From JAXHUH01 sp034211175 (GTDB taxonomy: Bacteria > Actinomycetota > Acidimicrobiia > Acidimicrobiales > CAIXPF01), in NCBI GenBank assembly GCA_034211175.1, contig JAXHUH010000245.1, positions 1 through 27,887 on the forward strand: 27,887 nt of DNA, written 5' to 3'. The position numbers and the translations under genes were made by a program. Shown one piece after another: positions 7,252-15,812 of the stretch. The first letter of the stretch is position 1. Each line of letters begins with the position of its first letter. Below the pieces are notes generated by a model. That model had not been told where the DNA came from, did no database searches, and saw nothing but the letters and a program-made list of their open reading frames with translations.

Positions 7252-7785
7252 TCATCGGTAGGTGTTGTTGCTCGTGTGGTCCCCGGCGAGCCAGCGCTTC
7301 AGCGTCTCGTGGGCGTCGGTGGCGCGCAGCTCGTTGATCTGCTCCGCCTCCGGCGTGTCGACCGTGAACTCGAGCAGCATGCCGTTGGGGTCCTCGGTGT
7401 AGAGGGAGCGGCAGTAGCCGTGCTCGAGCACGAACGTCCCGTCCGGGTTCCAGCCGGCCTCCTGGAGCCGCTTCTCCATGTCGGCCTGGCCCTCGGCGTC
7501 GACCTTCAGCGCGATGTGGCGGAACGGCGACGGTGCCAGCGCCGGGTCGAACAGCTCCTGGTCCTTCTCGTTCGCGAACTGGAAGAACGCCAGCGCGCTG
7601 CCGTCCGCGAGCCCGAAGAACGTGTGGCAGTAGACCCGCACGTCGCCGAAGAGCTCGTCGGCCTCCGACCACGTGGCGATCAGCGGGAACCCGAGGATGT
7701 CCTCGTAGAAGTGCCGCGTGGCCTCCTGGTCCTTGGTGACGTACGCCGTGTGGTGCAGGCGCTGCGCTGGTGAGGTCGTCGGCAT
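7252..7785 (-). CDS. VOC-family protein, probable one-domain extradiol-dioxygenase-like enzyme
   Basis: 177 residues comprising paired beta-alpha-beta-beta-beta modules. His12 (LHHTAYV), His90 (FRHIALKV) and Glu139 (MLLEFTVD) occupy the positions of the 2-His-1-carboxylate metal site of type I extradiol dioxygenases, and EDPNGMLLEF is the typical C-terminal VOC motif. Two-domain extradiol enzymes are about 290 residues, but one-domain forms of this size exist. A glyoxalase-like isomerase is the main alternative. ATG 7785 has an excellent RBS (GAGGGGGAG). An upstream in-frame start at 7923 runs through the operator and is rejected. It is transcribed alone, from a promoter carrying operator O3, and convergent with iclR. 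A ring-cleaving role fits the nearby oxygenase and hydrolase but is inference. Confidence 0.8.
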   Translation of the reverse strand: MPTTSPAQRLHHTAYVTKDQEATRHFYEDILGFPLIATWSEADELFGDVRVYCHTFFGLADGSALAFFQFANEKDQELFDPALAPSPFRHIALKVDAEGQADMEKRLQEAGWNPDGTFVLEHGYCRSLYTEDPNGMLLEFTVDTPEAEQINELRATDAHETLKRWLAGDHTSNNTYR

Positions 7786-7848
7786 CGGTCTCCCCCTCGT
7801 TGCTGTGCCGGCGCGGCCCACCGGTCCCCGGTCGATGACGTCCGCGGT

Positions 7849-7923
7849 GTCCGTCGTGCGGTGTCCGTTGTGCGGACGACTTGCCGCTGTGCGTACCGTA
7901 GCGACACGTCGGGTGGTCGGCAA
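7849..7923 (-). promoter_or_regulatory. Operator O3 and candidate promoter of the VOC gene
   Basis: Three 15-bp units lie in tandem: 7849-7863 (GTCCGTCGTGCGGTG), 7863-7877 (GTCCGTTGTGCGGAC, a perfect 5+5+5 palindrome) and 7882-7896 (TGCCGCTGTGCGTAC). The last two are 19 bases apart with core CGGACGACTTGCCG (7873-7886). On the minus strand TTGCCG (7923-7918), 17 bases and TACGGT (7900-7895) form a plausible promoter whose start site would lie within the operator. This is the richest copy of the motif in the window. Confidence 0.6.
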
Positions 7924-7963
7924 GCGTCATCGAGTGCCGTCGATGCGGGCTGTGCCGTGACCC

Positions 7964-8021
7964 TTGACACGTTCGGGGGCGGCGACAACACTCCCTTCGG
8001 GCACGTGTCCGCTGTGCGGTC
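7964..8021 (+). promoter_or_regulatory. Promoter and operator O4 of the flavin-dependent oxygenase gene
   Basis: TTGACA (7964-7969), 17 bases, AACACT (7987-7992). Operator units are at 7988-8002 (weak outer half) and 8007-8021 (GTCCGCTGTGCGGTC), with core CGGGCACGTGTCCG (7998-8011). The operator covers the expected start site near 7999, as in O1. Confidence 0.6.
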
Positions 8022-8124
8022 ACACATCTGATCGGGCGGTTCGCCGGCGGCATCGACGCTGCGAGCCGCACCCGACCGGTGCGTGCACGAGCCCGGGGGA
8101 CGACACCGAGACGGGGGAGCCACG

Positions 8125-9312
8125 ATGACGATGACGGCAGCCGCGGGCGGCCGCGAGGCCGATGCCGGAGCACCCGACGATCTCGTCGCCGCGGCCCGGG
8201 CCCTGGCTCCGACGTTGCGGGCCAACGCCGACGCCGGCGAGGCCGCCGGTCGCCTGGCCGACGAGGTCGTGGACGCACTGCACGGCGCCCGGCTGTTCGG
8301 CATGTGGGTGCCCGAGCCGCTCGGGGGCAGCGAGCTCGACCCCGTGTCGTCGCTGAACGTCGTGCAGGCGCTGGCCGAGGCCGACCCGTCGGCCGCGTGG
8401 GTGCTCATGGCCGCCGCGCTCGCCACCGGCACCGGCGGCGCCTACCTCGGCGACGAGGCCGTCGCCGAGATGTTCTCCGGGCCCCGGCTGCCGGTCGTGG
8501 CCGGTCAGGGCACCAGGCCCGGGACCGCGGTGCGCGACGGCGACGGCTACCGGCTGTCGGGCTCGTGGTCGTTCGCCTCGGGGATCCGCCACGCCCAGTG
8601 GATCCACACCCTCGGCATCGTCGAGGACACGGGCCAGCCGCTGATCTTCGTGCTGCCGGTGGAGCGGGCCGAGCTCGTCGACAACTGGGACGTGCTCGGG
8701 CTCCGGGCGACCGGCAGCATCGACTACGAGATCACCGACGTCCACGTTCCCGCGGCGTTCACCCACGAGGGGCCGACCGAGGAGCCGCTGCGGGGTGGCG
8801 ACGTGTTCCGCCTCGGGATCATGCACTTCGCGCTGATCGGCCACTCGGGCTGGGCGCTCGGCGTGACCCGGCGCATGCTCGACGACCTCGCCGAGCTCGT
8901 GCACGCCAAGCTCGGCCGGCCGGGGACAATGGCCGAGAGCGCCACCTTCCACGCCGCCTACGGGGAGGCCGAGGCCAAGTGGCATGCGGCCCGGGCACTC
9001 GTCCACGACGTGTGGGACGACATCGACGCGACCATCTCCGCCGGCGGCACGCTGAGCCACCACCAGCGCACCATGGCCCGCCTGGCGCTCTACCACACGA
9101 CCTGGGCGGCCGAGGAGATCAGCCTCGCCGTCTACCGGGCCGGTGGGACCACGGCGCTGCGGTCGGGCGCGCTCCAACGCCACTTCCGCGACATGCACGC
9201 CGGCACCCAGCACGTGACCTCGGCGCCCGCCGCCATCGAGAACTGCGGACGGGCCCTGGCCGGCCTCGCGCCCGGCCACGAGTGGCTGTACATGAACCTG
9301 GTCCCCTCCTGA
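8125..9312 (+). CDS. Acyl-CoA-dehydrogenase-fold flavin-dependent oxygenase (HsaA/HpaB-C2-like class D monooxygenase)
   Basis: 395 residues with acyl-CoA dehydrogenase N-terminal, middle and C-terminal helical domains. The middle domain has the flavin-contacting YRLSGSWSFASG (about 150-161) and NWDVLGLRATGS. The ending, with FRDMHAGTQHV followed by APAAIENCGRALAG, is typical of the Acyl-CoA_dh_2 subgroup, which contains two-component aromatic hydroxylases such as HsaA and the C2 oxygenase of p-hydroxyphenylacetate hydroxylase, rather than true acyl-CoA dehydrogenases. It would use reduced flavin and O2 to hydroxylate an aromatic ring. No flavin reductase gene is in the window. ATG 8125 follows a strong RBS (GGGGGAG), whereas the in-frame ATG at 8083 lacks one. 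It is driven by the promoter with operator O4. A dehydrogenase or desulfurase-like activity is the alternative. Confidence 0.8.
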   Translation: MTMTAAAGGREADAGAPDDLVAAARALAPTLRANADAGEAAGRLADEVVDALHGARLFGMWVPEPLGGSELDPVSSLNVVQALAEADPSAAWVLMAAALATGTGGAYLGDEAVAEMFSGPRLPVVAGQGTRPGTAVRDGDGYRLSGSWSFASGIRHAQWIHTLGIVEDTGQPLIFVLPVERAELVDNWDVLGLRATGSIDYEITDVHVPAAFTHEGPTEEPLRGGDVFRLGIMHFALIGHSGWALGVTRRMLDDLAELVHAKLGRPGTMAESATFHAAYGEAEAKWHAARALVHDVWDDIDATISAGGTLSHHQRTMARLALYHTTWAAEEISLAVYRAGGTTALRSGALQRHFRDMHAGTQHVTSAPAAIENCGRALAGLAPGHEWLYMNLVPS

Positions 9313-9380
9313 GACCGGTGGTGGGCGGTGGGTGATCGCCCCGCCGCCGGATCGGGACGGTTCGGTCGGGCCTCGGGTGA

Positions 9381-9408
9381 GCCGGTGCGCCGAGAACGAC
9401 GCACCGGC
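9381..9408 (+). terminator. Hairpin terminator after the oxygenase gene
   Basis: Perfect 9-bp inverted repeat GCCGGTGCG (9381-9389) / CGCACCGGC (9400-9408) with a 10-base loop, 69 bases after the oxygenase stop. There is no U-tract. It separates the oxygenase from the DUF8021-like gene. Confidence 0.55.
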
Positions 9409-9492
9409 GGGCGGCGATCGTGCGCGGTAGCGTCGCCCGACCATGGGGGAGCTGACGCACGTGATGATGGTTCGGGCGCGGAGGACGGGCCG

Positions 9493-10348
9493 ATGAGCGG
9501 GGCCGGGCGGGCCGCGCTGGTGGCGGCGGCGGACCGGTTCGTCGACGACCTCGGCGACGGCGTGTCGCTCCACGGCGCGCCCGGAGGGGTGCGCTGCACC
9601 GTGAACGGAGCCGAGTACACCCCGGGCGCACTCGCCGACCTCGCCGGCGTGGTGCGAGCCCAGCGCCCCGTGGTCGACACCGATATGGGCCGCGCCCTCG
9701 TCTTCGCCGTGGTCGAGCCCGCCTCGGGCCGTCCTCCCGCCATCGTCGGCGCCCGCCTCGGTTTCGACGCCGCCGCGCTCGTCGAGGTCGAGCTGCTGGT
9801 GTGCCGCGACGGCGAGGCGTCGGTGTTCGCTCCCCATCGCCTGGTCGACGAGCACCCGTGCTTCGCCGAGCCCCTCGCCGCCGGGCCGGTTGAACGGGAC
9901 GCACTGGTCGCGGTCGCCGACGGCTACTTCGACGACCTCGCGAACGACACCGCGCACAGCTCGTTCGCGTCCGGGTGCCAGCGGATCGAGAACGGGTTCA
10001 AGACGACGTCGTCGCGCCACGTGGCTGACGGGGCCAGCACCCCACGGCCAGCTCGCGCAGGGCTGGTTCGGCTACATCACCGGCGTGCGCGGGCGCCGGT
10101 ACCCGGTCGTCGATGGCGAGCGCGGCGTCGTCGGCGCGGTGGCGTTCCTCGACATCCCCGGCACGGCGACCCATCTCGACCTGACCGACGGTCGCCGGAT
10201 CGAGCTGGGCGAGCGCATGCGCTTCGGCCGCAGCACGCTGCTGTTCGAGCGGTTCAAGGTGATCGACGGCGACATCGCGTGGATCGAGGCCGTGATGGTC
10301 AACCTCCCGCTCGGCGCGCCCCACGGCTGGGAGCCGGCGCACACCTGA
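9493..10348 (+). pseudogene. DUF8021-like protein gene, frameshifted by one extra base at about 10040-10043
   Basis: From ATG 9493 (RBS GGAGGA) the first frame encodes about 183 residues, including YFDDLANDTAHSSFASGCQRI and ENGFKTT, which resembles the DUF8021 family (small hydrolase-like or SnoaL-like proteins of unknown function). It then loses similarity. The next frame continues with HGQLAQGWFGYITGVRGRRYPVVD, SGERMRF-type turns and a terminal WEP to the stop at 10346-10348. The span of 856 bases is 3x285+1. Removing one C from the CCCC run at 10040-10043 joins the frames cleanly as GASTHGQLAQG. A homopolymer makes sequencing error quite possible; otherwise it is a recent pseudogene. It is the last gene of the catabolic cluster on this strand. 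Family assignment is by memory and tentative. Confidence 0.65.
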
Positions 10349-10369
10349 CGCCCGGGTCGCGCCCCACGC

Positions 10370-11566
10370 TCACCCGCCGCCGTCGCCCCCACCGCCGTCA
10401 CTGTCGCCCCCGCCGCCGTCCCCGCCGTCGCCGCCGCCCTCGGCGCCACTGATCACGCTGCCGCCGCTCGATCCGACGGACTGCTCGAACGCCATGAGCC
10501 CGCCGAGGTCGAGCCCGCCGTGGGAGGAGGGAGGAGCCATCGAGCTCACCCGGACGTCGTGCGCCCACCGGTCGTGCACGCCGAGCGCCACCTCCCACGC
10601 CGCATGCGGGCGTTGCCACGGCGGCGGCTCCGGATCGTCGGACCGGGCGGGATCGGTCGACCGACCGTCCGCCGTGCGCCCGAGGAAGCGCTCGAAACCC
10701 CGCAGCTGCAGCAACACGGAGGTTCCCGCCGGGGTGTACCGCGTGAGGCGTGGCCAGCTGATGACGACCGACGCCGCGATGGCGACGGTCGACCCCGTGA
10801 GCGCGGACGCCGCGATGGCGGGCACGCCGAACGGCTCGCTCGGGTCCGCGACGGACCACAGGACCACCGCCAGCGACACGGACAGGACGAGTGCGACGGC
10901 CGTGGTCACCGTGATCGTCCGGCGGGTCGTCGCCCACAGGCCCGAGGCGCCGCGCCAGTGGCGGATCGCCCGCGTGACCTGGCTCGAGGCGGTGCGGAGG
11001 CCCCGGTGATGACGGCCGAGGAACAGTGCGCCGTGCTCGAAGATCGTGCCGACGGCGAGGGGAGGGGTCGTGGGCGGATCGGGGTTCCGGTGCAGGACGG
11101 GGGGCACGCGCCCACGCCCGGCCTCGATCCAGCCCCGTTGGATCCCTTCGAGGAGCCACGCGCCCATCACCCGCTCCCGGCGCGCGCCCAGCAGCATCGC
11201 GGCGTGCCCTGGGCGTAGGTCGTCCGGAGGTGCCCTCCGCTCCGCGACGAGGGCATCGAGCTCCTCGGCCACCAGCCGGGGAGGACGCTGGTCGGCCGAT
11301 GTCGCCACGGTCGCGTCGCCATCGGCGGGCTCTGGCTCGCCGATCGCGTGCCGTCGGAGGGCCCGGCAGATCGCCACGCTGCCGACCAGGAACGACGCTG
11401 CCGCAACCCCGATGACCGTGGCGGTCTCCGAACCAGGTGCAGCGCCCGTCTCCACCGTCAGGTTCCACAGGAGGGCCGGGATGCAGACGGCGACGAGCGC
11501 CGCCGCTCCCCACCGGATGAACGCCTCCGCGGCATCTGCGAGCTCGTTCGGTGGTGGTGACCCCAC
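10370..11566 (-). CDS. Membrane protein with Gly-rich C-terminal tail (DUF2207/TIGR04222-like)
   Basis: 398 residues with hydrophobic segments at about 19-37, 50-68, 218-239 and 247-270. A cytoplasmic-type domain between the pairs contains HAAMLLGARRERVMGAWLLE and then GIQRGWIEAG, and later LLQLRGFERFLGRT. The last 24 residues are almost only Gly, Asp and Ser. The layout (helix pair, DNA-binding-sized domain, helix pair, Gly-rich end) is like DUF2207 and TIGR04222 membrane proteins, whose function is unknown. GTG 11566 was chosen because GGAGGAGGG lies about 10 bases upstream; the frame stays open far upstream, but only as shadow of boxB. It follows boxB on the same strand by 71 bases and could be read through from it, but a role in benzoate metabolism is not implied. 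Confidence 0.7.
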   Translation of the reverse strand: MGSPPPNELADAAEAFIRWGAAALVAVCIPALLWNLTVETGAAPGSETATVIGVAAASFLVGSVAICRALRRHAIGEPEPADGDATVATSADQRPPRLVAEELDALVAERRAPPDDLRPGHAAMLLGARRERVMGAWLLEGIQRGWIEAGRGRVPPVLHRNPDPPTTPPLAVGTIFEHGALFLGRHHRGLRTASSQVTRAIRHWRGASGLWATTRRTITVTTAVALVLSVSLAVVLWSVADPSEPFGVPAIAASALTGSTVAIAASVVISWPRLTRYTPAGTSVLLQLRGFERFLGRTADGRSTDPARSDDPEPPPWQRPHAAWEVALGVHDRWAHDVRVSSMAPPSSHGGLDLGGLMAFEQSVGSSGGSVISGAEGGGDGGDGGGGDSDGGGGDGGG

Positions 11567-11637
11567 GGCGCGTTGACCCTCCTCCCACAGGCCGGCGGAC
11601 CGGGACCGAGCGCACCGGGCGGCCGGTGGGGCGAGTC

Positions 11638-13053
<1,416 letters not shown>

Positions 13054-13055
13054 GG

Positions 13056-14723
13056 TCACACCCTCCGCTTGTCGTAGTCGGGACGGGAGCCGGTGCCGAA
13101 GCGGCGCAGCGCGCCGTCGGGGCCGACCGCGTTCGGTCGCTGGAAGATCCAGTTCTGCCAGGCCGTGAGCCGGGCGAAGATCTTGGTGGTCATGGTCTCG
13201 GGGCCGACGAAGCGGTAGTTGGCCTCCATCCCGGTGAGGGCGTCGGGGCTGAAGCTGCTCCGCTCCTCGAGCGCCAGGCGCACCTCGTCGTCCCAGTCGA
13301 GGTCGTCGGGGGTGAACGTGACGAGCCCGGTCTCGGCGGCGTCGGCGGCCAGCAGGTCCTTGCCCACGACCGCGGCCGCCGCGTCGTGGGCGGCGTCGCG
13401 ACCCCAGAAGCGCGTCGCCAGCCGGGTCAGGTCGTTGGCCATCGGGTACCAGCCGAGGTTGGCGGCCGTGAGGCGCAGGGTGGCCGGCGGCGGGGGATCG
13501 TCGAGGTCCTCCCAGGTGCCCTCGAGCATGAAGCTGCGGTCCGCGGCCAGCGCCAGCTCGGCCAGCGTGCCCGCGAAGCAGCTGCCCGGCTCGACGAGGG
13601 CGACGAGCGATCGGGAGGACACGTCCAGGCGGCTGAGCGTGCGGGCCCACAGCAGGCGGACCTCGCGGACGAGCCAGTGGTCGGCGTCGTTGCCGAGCAC
13701 CGCCTCGGCCTGCGCGACCCGCTCGGGGTCGCCCTCGGTGCGGAACACCCAGGTGCCGACGGTCGCCTCGTTGAGGCGCAGGTGGAGGACGGCGTCGTCG
13801 AGCTCGCGGGCGGCCCGCAGGATCCACGCCCCGGCGCCGGCCGCGAACAGCTCCTCGCCGGTGGCCGGTTCCGTTCCGGTCGGTCCGCGCACGGTCAGGG
13901 TCGCGGTGCCGGCGTCCCGGTCGATCGTTGCGTCGAGCGTCGACCAGCGGATCGTGTCGCCGTCCACGTCCCGCTCGATGGGCGAGAGCTCGATGCCGGT
14001 GGCGTCAGTGGGCCGGTCCGACTCGGCGGCTCGGGCCAGCGCCCGCTCGCGCACGACCTCGTCGAACGTCGAGGCCGGTGCGAGGTGGTCGACCAGGCCC
14101 CAGGCGACCGCGGTGTCGCCGCGCACGCCCTCGGACCGGGTGGCGAAGGCGTCGGCCAGGTCGCGCCGCACGTGGCGCTTGTCCACGACCCGGGTGAGCC
14201 CGCCGGTGCCCGGGAGCACGGCGAGGAGCGGGACCTCGGGCAGCGACACCGACGAAGACTTGTCGTCCACGAGGAGGATCTCGTCACAGGCGAGGGCGAG
14301 CTCGTAGCCGCCGCCCGCAGCGGTGCCGTTGATGGCGGCGATCCAGGTCTGGCCCGAGCGGGCGGTCGCGTCCTCGATCCCGTTGCGGGTCTCGTTGGTG
14401 AACTTGCAGAAGTTGACCTTGTGCTCGTGGGTGGCTCCGGCGAGCATCTGGATGTTCGCGCCGGCGCAGAAGATCTTGTCGAGGCCGCCGGTCACCACGA
14501 CGGCCCTGACCTCCGGGTGCTCGAACCGCAGACGTTGCACGGCGTCGGCCAGCTCGATGTCGACGCCGAGGTCGTACGAGTTCGTCTTGAGCTCGTAGTC
14601 GTCGCGCAGGCCGCCGGCCGGGTCGACCGCCATCGTCAGCGTCGCGACGGGCGGGTCGACATCGAGCCGCCAGTGGCGGTAGCGACTCGGCTCGGTGCGG
14701 ACGTCGATCGTCGCGTCGGTCAC
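13056..14723 (-). CDS. boxC: Benzoyl-CoA-dihydrodiol lyase / 2,3-epoxybenzoyl-CoA dihydrolase BoxC
   Basis: 555 residues, the usual BoxC length, with two crotonase-like halves. The first has KIFCAGANIQML and the oxyanion/active-site stretch INGTAAGGGYELALACDEI; the C-terminal half ends with the BoxC-typical segment GMEANYRFVGPETM, then KIFARLTAWQNWIFQRPNAV. BoxC hydrolytically opens the epoxide to 3,4-dehydroadipyl-CoA semialdehyde plus formate. GTG 14723 is chosen because GAGAGGGG lies at ideal distance; another GTG (14738) lies 15 bases upstream within that RBS. The gene leads the boxC-boxB operon and is driven by the promoter at 14778-14805. It is divergent from the nucleotidyltransferase gene. 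Confidence 0.94.
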   Translation of the reverse strand: MTDATIDVRTEPSRYRHWRLDVDPPVATLTMAVDPAGGLRDDYELKTNSYDLGVDIELADAVQRLRFEHPEVRAVVVTGGLDKIFCAGANIQMLAGATHEHKVNFCKFTNETRNGIEDATARSGQTWIAAINGTAAGGGYELALACDEILLVDDKSSSVSLPEVPLLAVLPGTGGLTRVVDKRHVRRDLADAFATRSEGVRGDTAVAWGLVDHLAPASTFDEVVRERALARAAESDRPTDATGIELSPIERDVDGDTIRWSTLDATIDRDAGTATLTVRGPTGTEPATGEELFAAGAGAWILRAARELDDAVLHLRLNEATVGTWVFRTEGDPERVAQAEAVLGNDADHWLVREVRLLWARTLSRLDVSSRSLVALVEPGSCFAGTLAELALAADRSFMLEGTWEDLDDPPPPATLRLTAANLGWYPMANDLTRLATRFWGRDAAHDAAAAVVGKDLLAADAAETGLVTFTPDDLDWDDEVRLALEERSSFSPDALTGMEANYRFVGPETMTTKIFARLTAWQNWIFQRPNAVGPDGALRRFGTGSRPDYDKRRV

Positions 14724-14777
14724 GCCATCCCCTCTCACGCGCCGGCCGTGCCGGCGGCGCGTCCCCCTGTCGGCGTA

Positions 14778-14822
14778 ATTCTACGACTCGACGTCGTCCC
14801 GTCAAGCGAACGTAGAACGTAG
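14778..14822 (-). promoter_or_regulatory. Strong promoter of boxCB with tandem heptamer repeats
   Basis: On the minus strand TTGACG (14805-14800), 16 bases and TAGAAT (14783-14778) form one of the best sigma-A promoters in the window. Directly upstream of the -35 are two tandem copies of CTACGTT (14822-14816 and 14815-14809). A third, inverted copy (TTCTACG on the plus strand, 14779-14785) overlaps the -10 region, making an inverted pair TTCTACG...CGTAGAA (14779-14817). These look like regulator sites; the PaaX-type protein encoded at 15813 is the nearest candidate, without direct proof. Confidence 0.65.
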
Positions 14823-14839
14823 GCGCCCAGCAGGCGCCG

Positions 14840-15703
14840 ATGGTCGGCGGCGACGAGAACCCGATCGACCCGGCCGGCGTCGTGGCCCATCGTGGCGGGA
14901 TGCGCGATCCACTCGAGGGGGTCACCGACTCGGGCACCATCCGCACCGGCGCGGCCCTCCACCGGGTCGCCGCGCCGTACCGTCCGGTGCTCGCCGCGGT
15001 GGTCGAGGCGGTCGCCGCAGCCGATCGGCGCGCGTCGGTGCTCGTCTACGGCTCGGTCGCGACCGGGCAGGCGCGGCCGCCGGGCTCGGACGTCGACCTG
15101 CTCACCATCGGGCTGGCCCCGGACGACGCCGCCCGGATCGGCGCAGAGCTGTCCGAGCGCTACGCGTCCCTGTGCCGGGGCGTCGAGATCGGCGCGGGTG
15201 GTCGCGACGACACGGTGGGCGACAGCGACGAGGCGTACGGGAACCGGGTCTTCCTGCGGCACTACTGCGTCCACCTCGCCGGCCCCGAGCCGGAGGTGGC
15301 GGCTGTCGGGTTCCCGGCCGATGCACGTGCGGCCCGCGGCTTCAACGGCGACCTCGCCGGCCACGCCCGCCGATGGCGGCACGCGGTGGGTGAGGTCGCG
15401 CCCGACGAGCTCGCCCGCCGTGTCGCCCGCAAGACCCTGCTCGCCGTCGCGGGCCTGGTCAGCGTCGCCGATGGCACCTGGACCACCGACCGCGACCTCG
15501 CGGCTCGCCGCTGGGCCGAGCTCGAGCCCGGCTGCGCCGACGAGCTGGCGCGCCTGGCGGCGTGGACCACGACCGCAGCGGGCACGTCCGACGACGAGGT
15601 CGCCGCGGCGCTCGACGGCATCGTCGAACAGGTCGTGGCCGCGTTCGACGAGCGCATCGGCCTCTGGCCGGAGGCCCGGCTCACCACACGGCGACCGCCC
15701 TGA
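14840..15703 (+). CDS. Nucleotidyltransferase-domain protein (Pol-beta-like)
   Basis: 287 residues from ATG 14840. The motif GSVATG (71-76) followed by SDVDLLTIG with Asp84 and Asp86 is the metal-binding active-site signature of Pol-beta-type nucleotidyltransferases. The rest is helical and resembles the C-terminal part of aminoglycoside- or MNT-type enzymes (WAELEPGCADELARLAAW). Such enzymes transfer a nucleotide to a protein, tRNA or small molecule; the target is unknown. Neither ATG 14840 nor ATG 14900 has a convincing RBS, and conservation is only evident from about residue 35, so the shorter start is possible. It is divergent from boxC and 109 bases before the PaaX-type gene. No antitoxin-like HEPN partner is seen next to it. 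Confidence 0.7.
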   Translation: MVGGDENPIDPAGVVAHRGGMRDPLEGVTDSGTIRTGAALHRVAAPYRPVLAAVVEAVAAADRRASVLVYGSVATGQARPPGSDVDLLTIGLAPDDAARIGAELSERYASLCRGVEIGAGGRDDTVGDSDEAYGNRVFLRHYCVHLAGPEPEVAAVGFPADARAARGFNGDLAGHARRWRHAVGEVAPDELARRVARKTLLAVAGLVSVADGTWTTDRDLAARRWAELEPGCADELARLAAWTTTAAGTSDDEVAAALDGIVEQVVAAFDERIGLWPEARLTTRRPP

Positions 15704-15743
15704 GCGTCGTGCCCCGGGCTGCACGGGTGGGGCCGGGCGGCGG

Positions 15744-15773
15744 TTGTCGCCGGCCGAGCGCCAGACGTACGCT
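15744..15773 (+). promoter_or_regulatory. Candidate promoter of the PaaX-type gene
   Basis: TTGTCG (15744-15749), 18 bases, TACGCT (15768-15773). Transcription would begin near 15780, only a few bases before the alternative GTG start at 15786 and about 33 before ATG 15813. Confidence 0.45.
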
Positions 15774-15812
15774 GAATCGATCGCCGTGCGTGACGAGTCT
15801 GTAGAGCTTCGG

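Noticed and set aside
6206..8278. 690-residue minus-strand open frame across iclR, VOC gene and operator region
   Set aside because: It runs antisense to a clear IclR gene, passes through promoters, and the true VOC gene uses another frame.
9443..9496. 17-codon frame overlapping the DUF8021-like start (ATGA), 9 bases after a TAGCGT box
   Set aside because: It could be a leader peptide, but it has no RBS, is very short and Arg-rich, and there is no -35; too weak to list as a gene.
8020..10020. 666-residue minus-strand open frame opposite the flavin oxygenase gene
   Set aside because: It is a shadow of GC-rich coding on the plus strand: His/Arg/Gly-rich with no domain, while the plus strand encodes clear proteins.
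13386..14822. 478-residue plus-strand open frame opposite boxC
   Set aside because: Antisense shadow; BoxC motifs and the promoter are on the minus strand.
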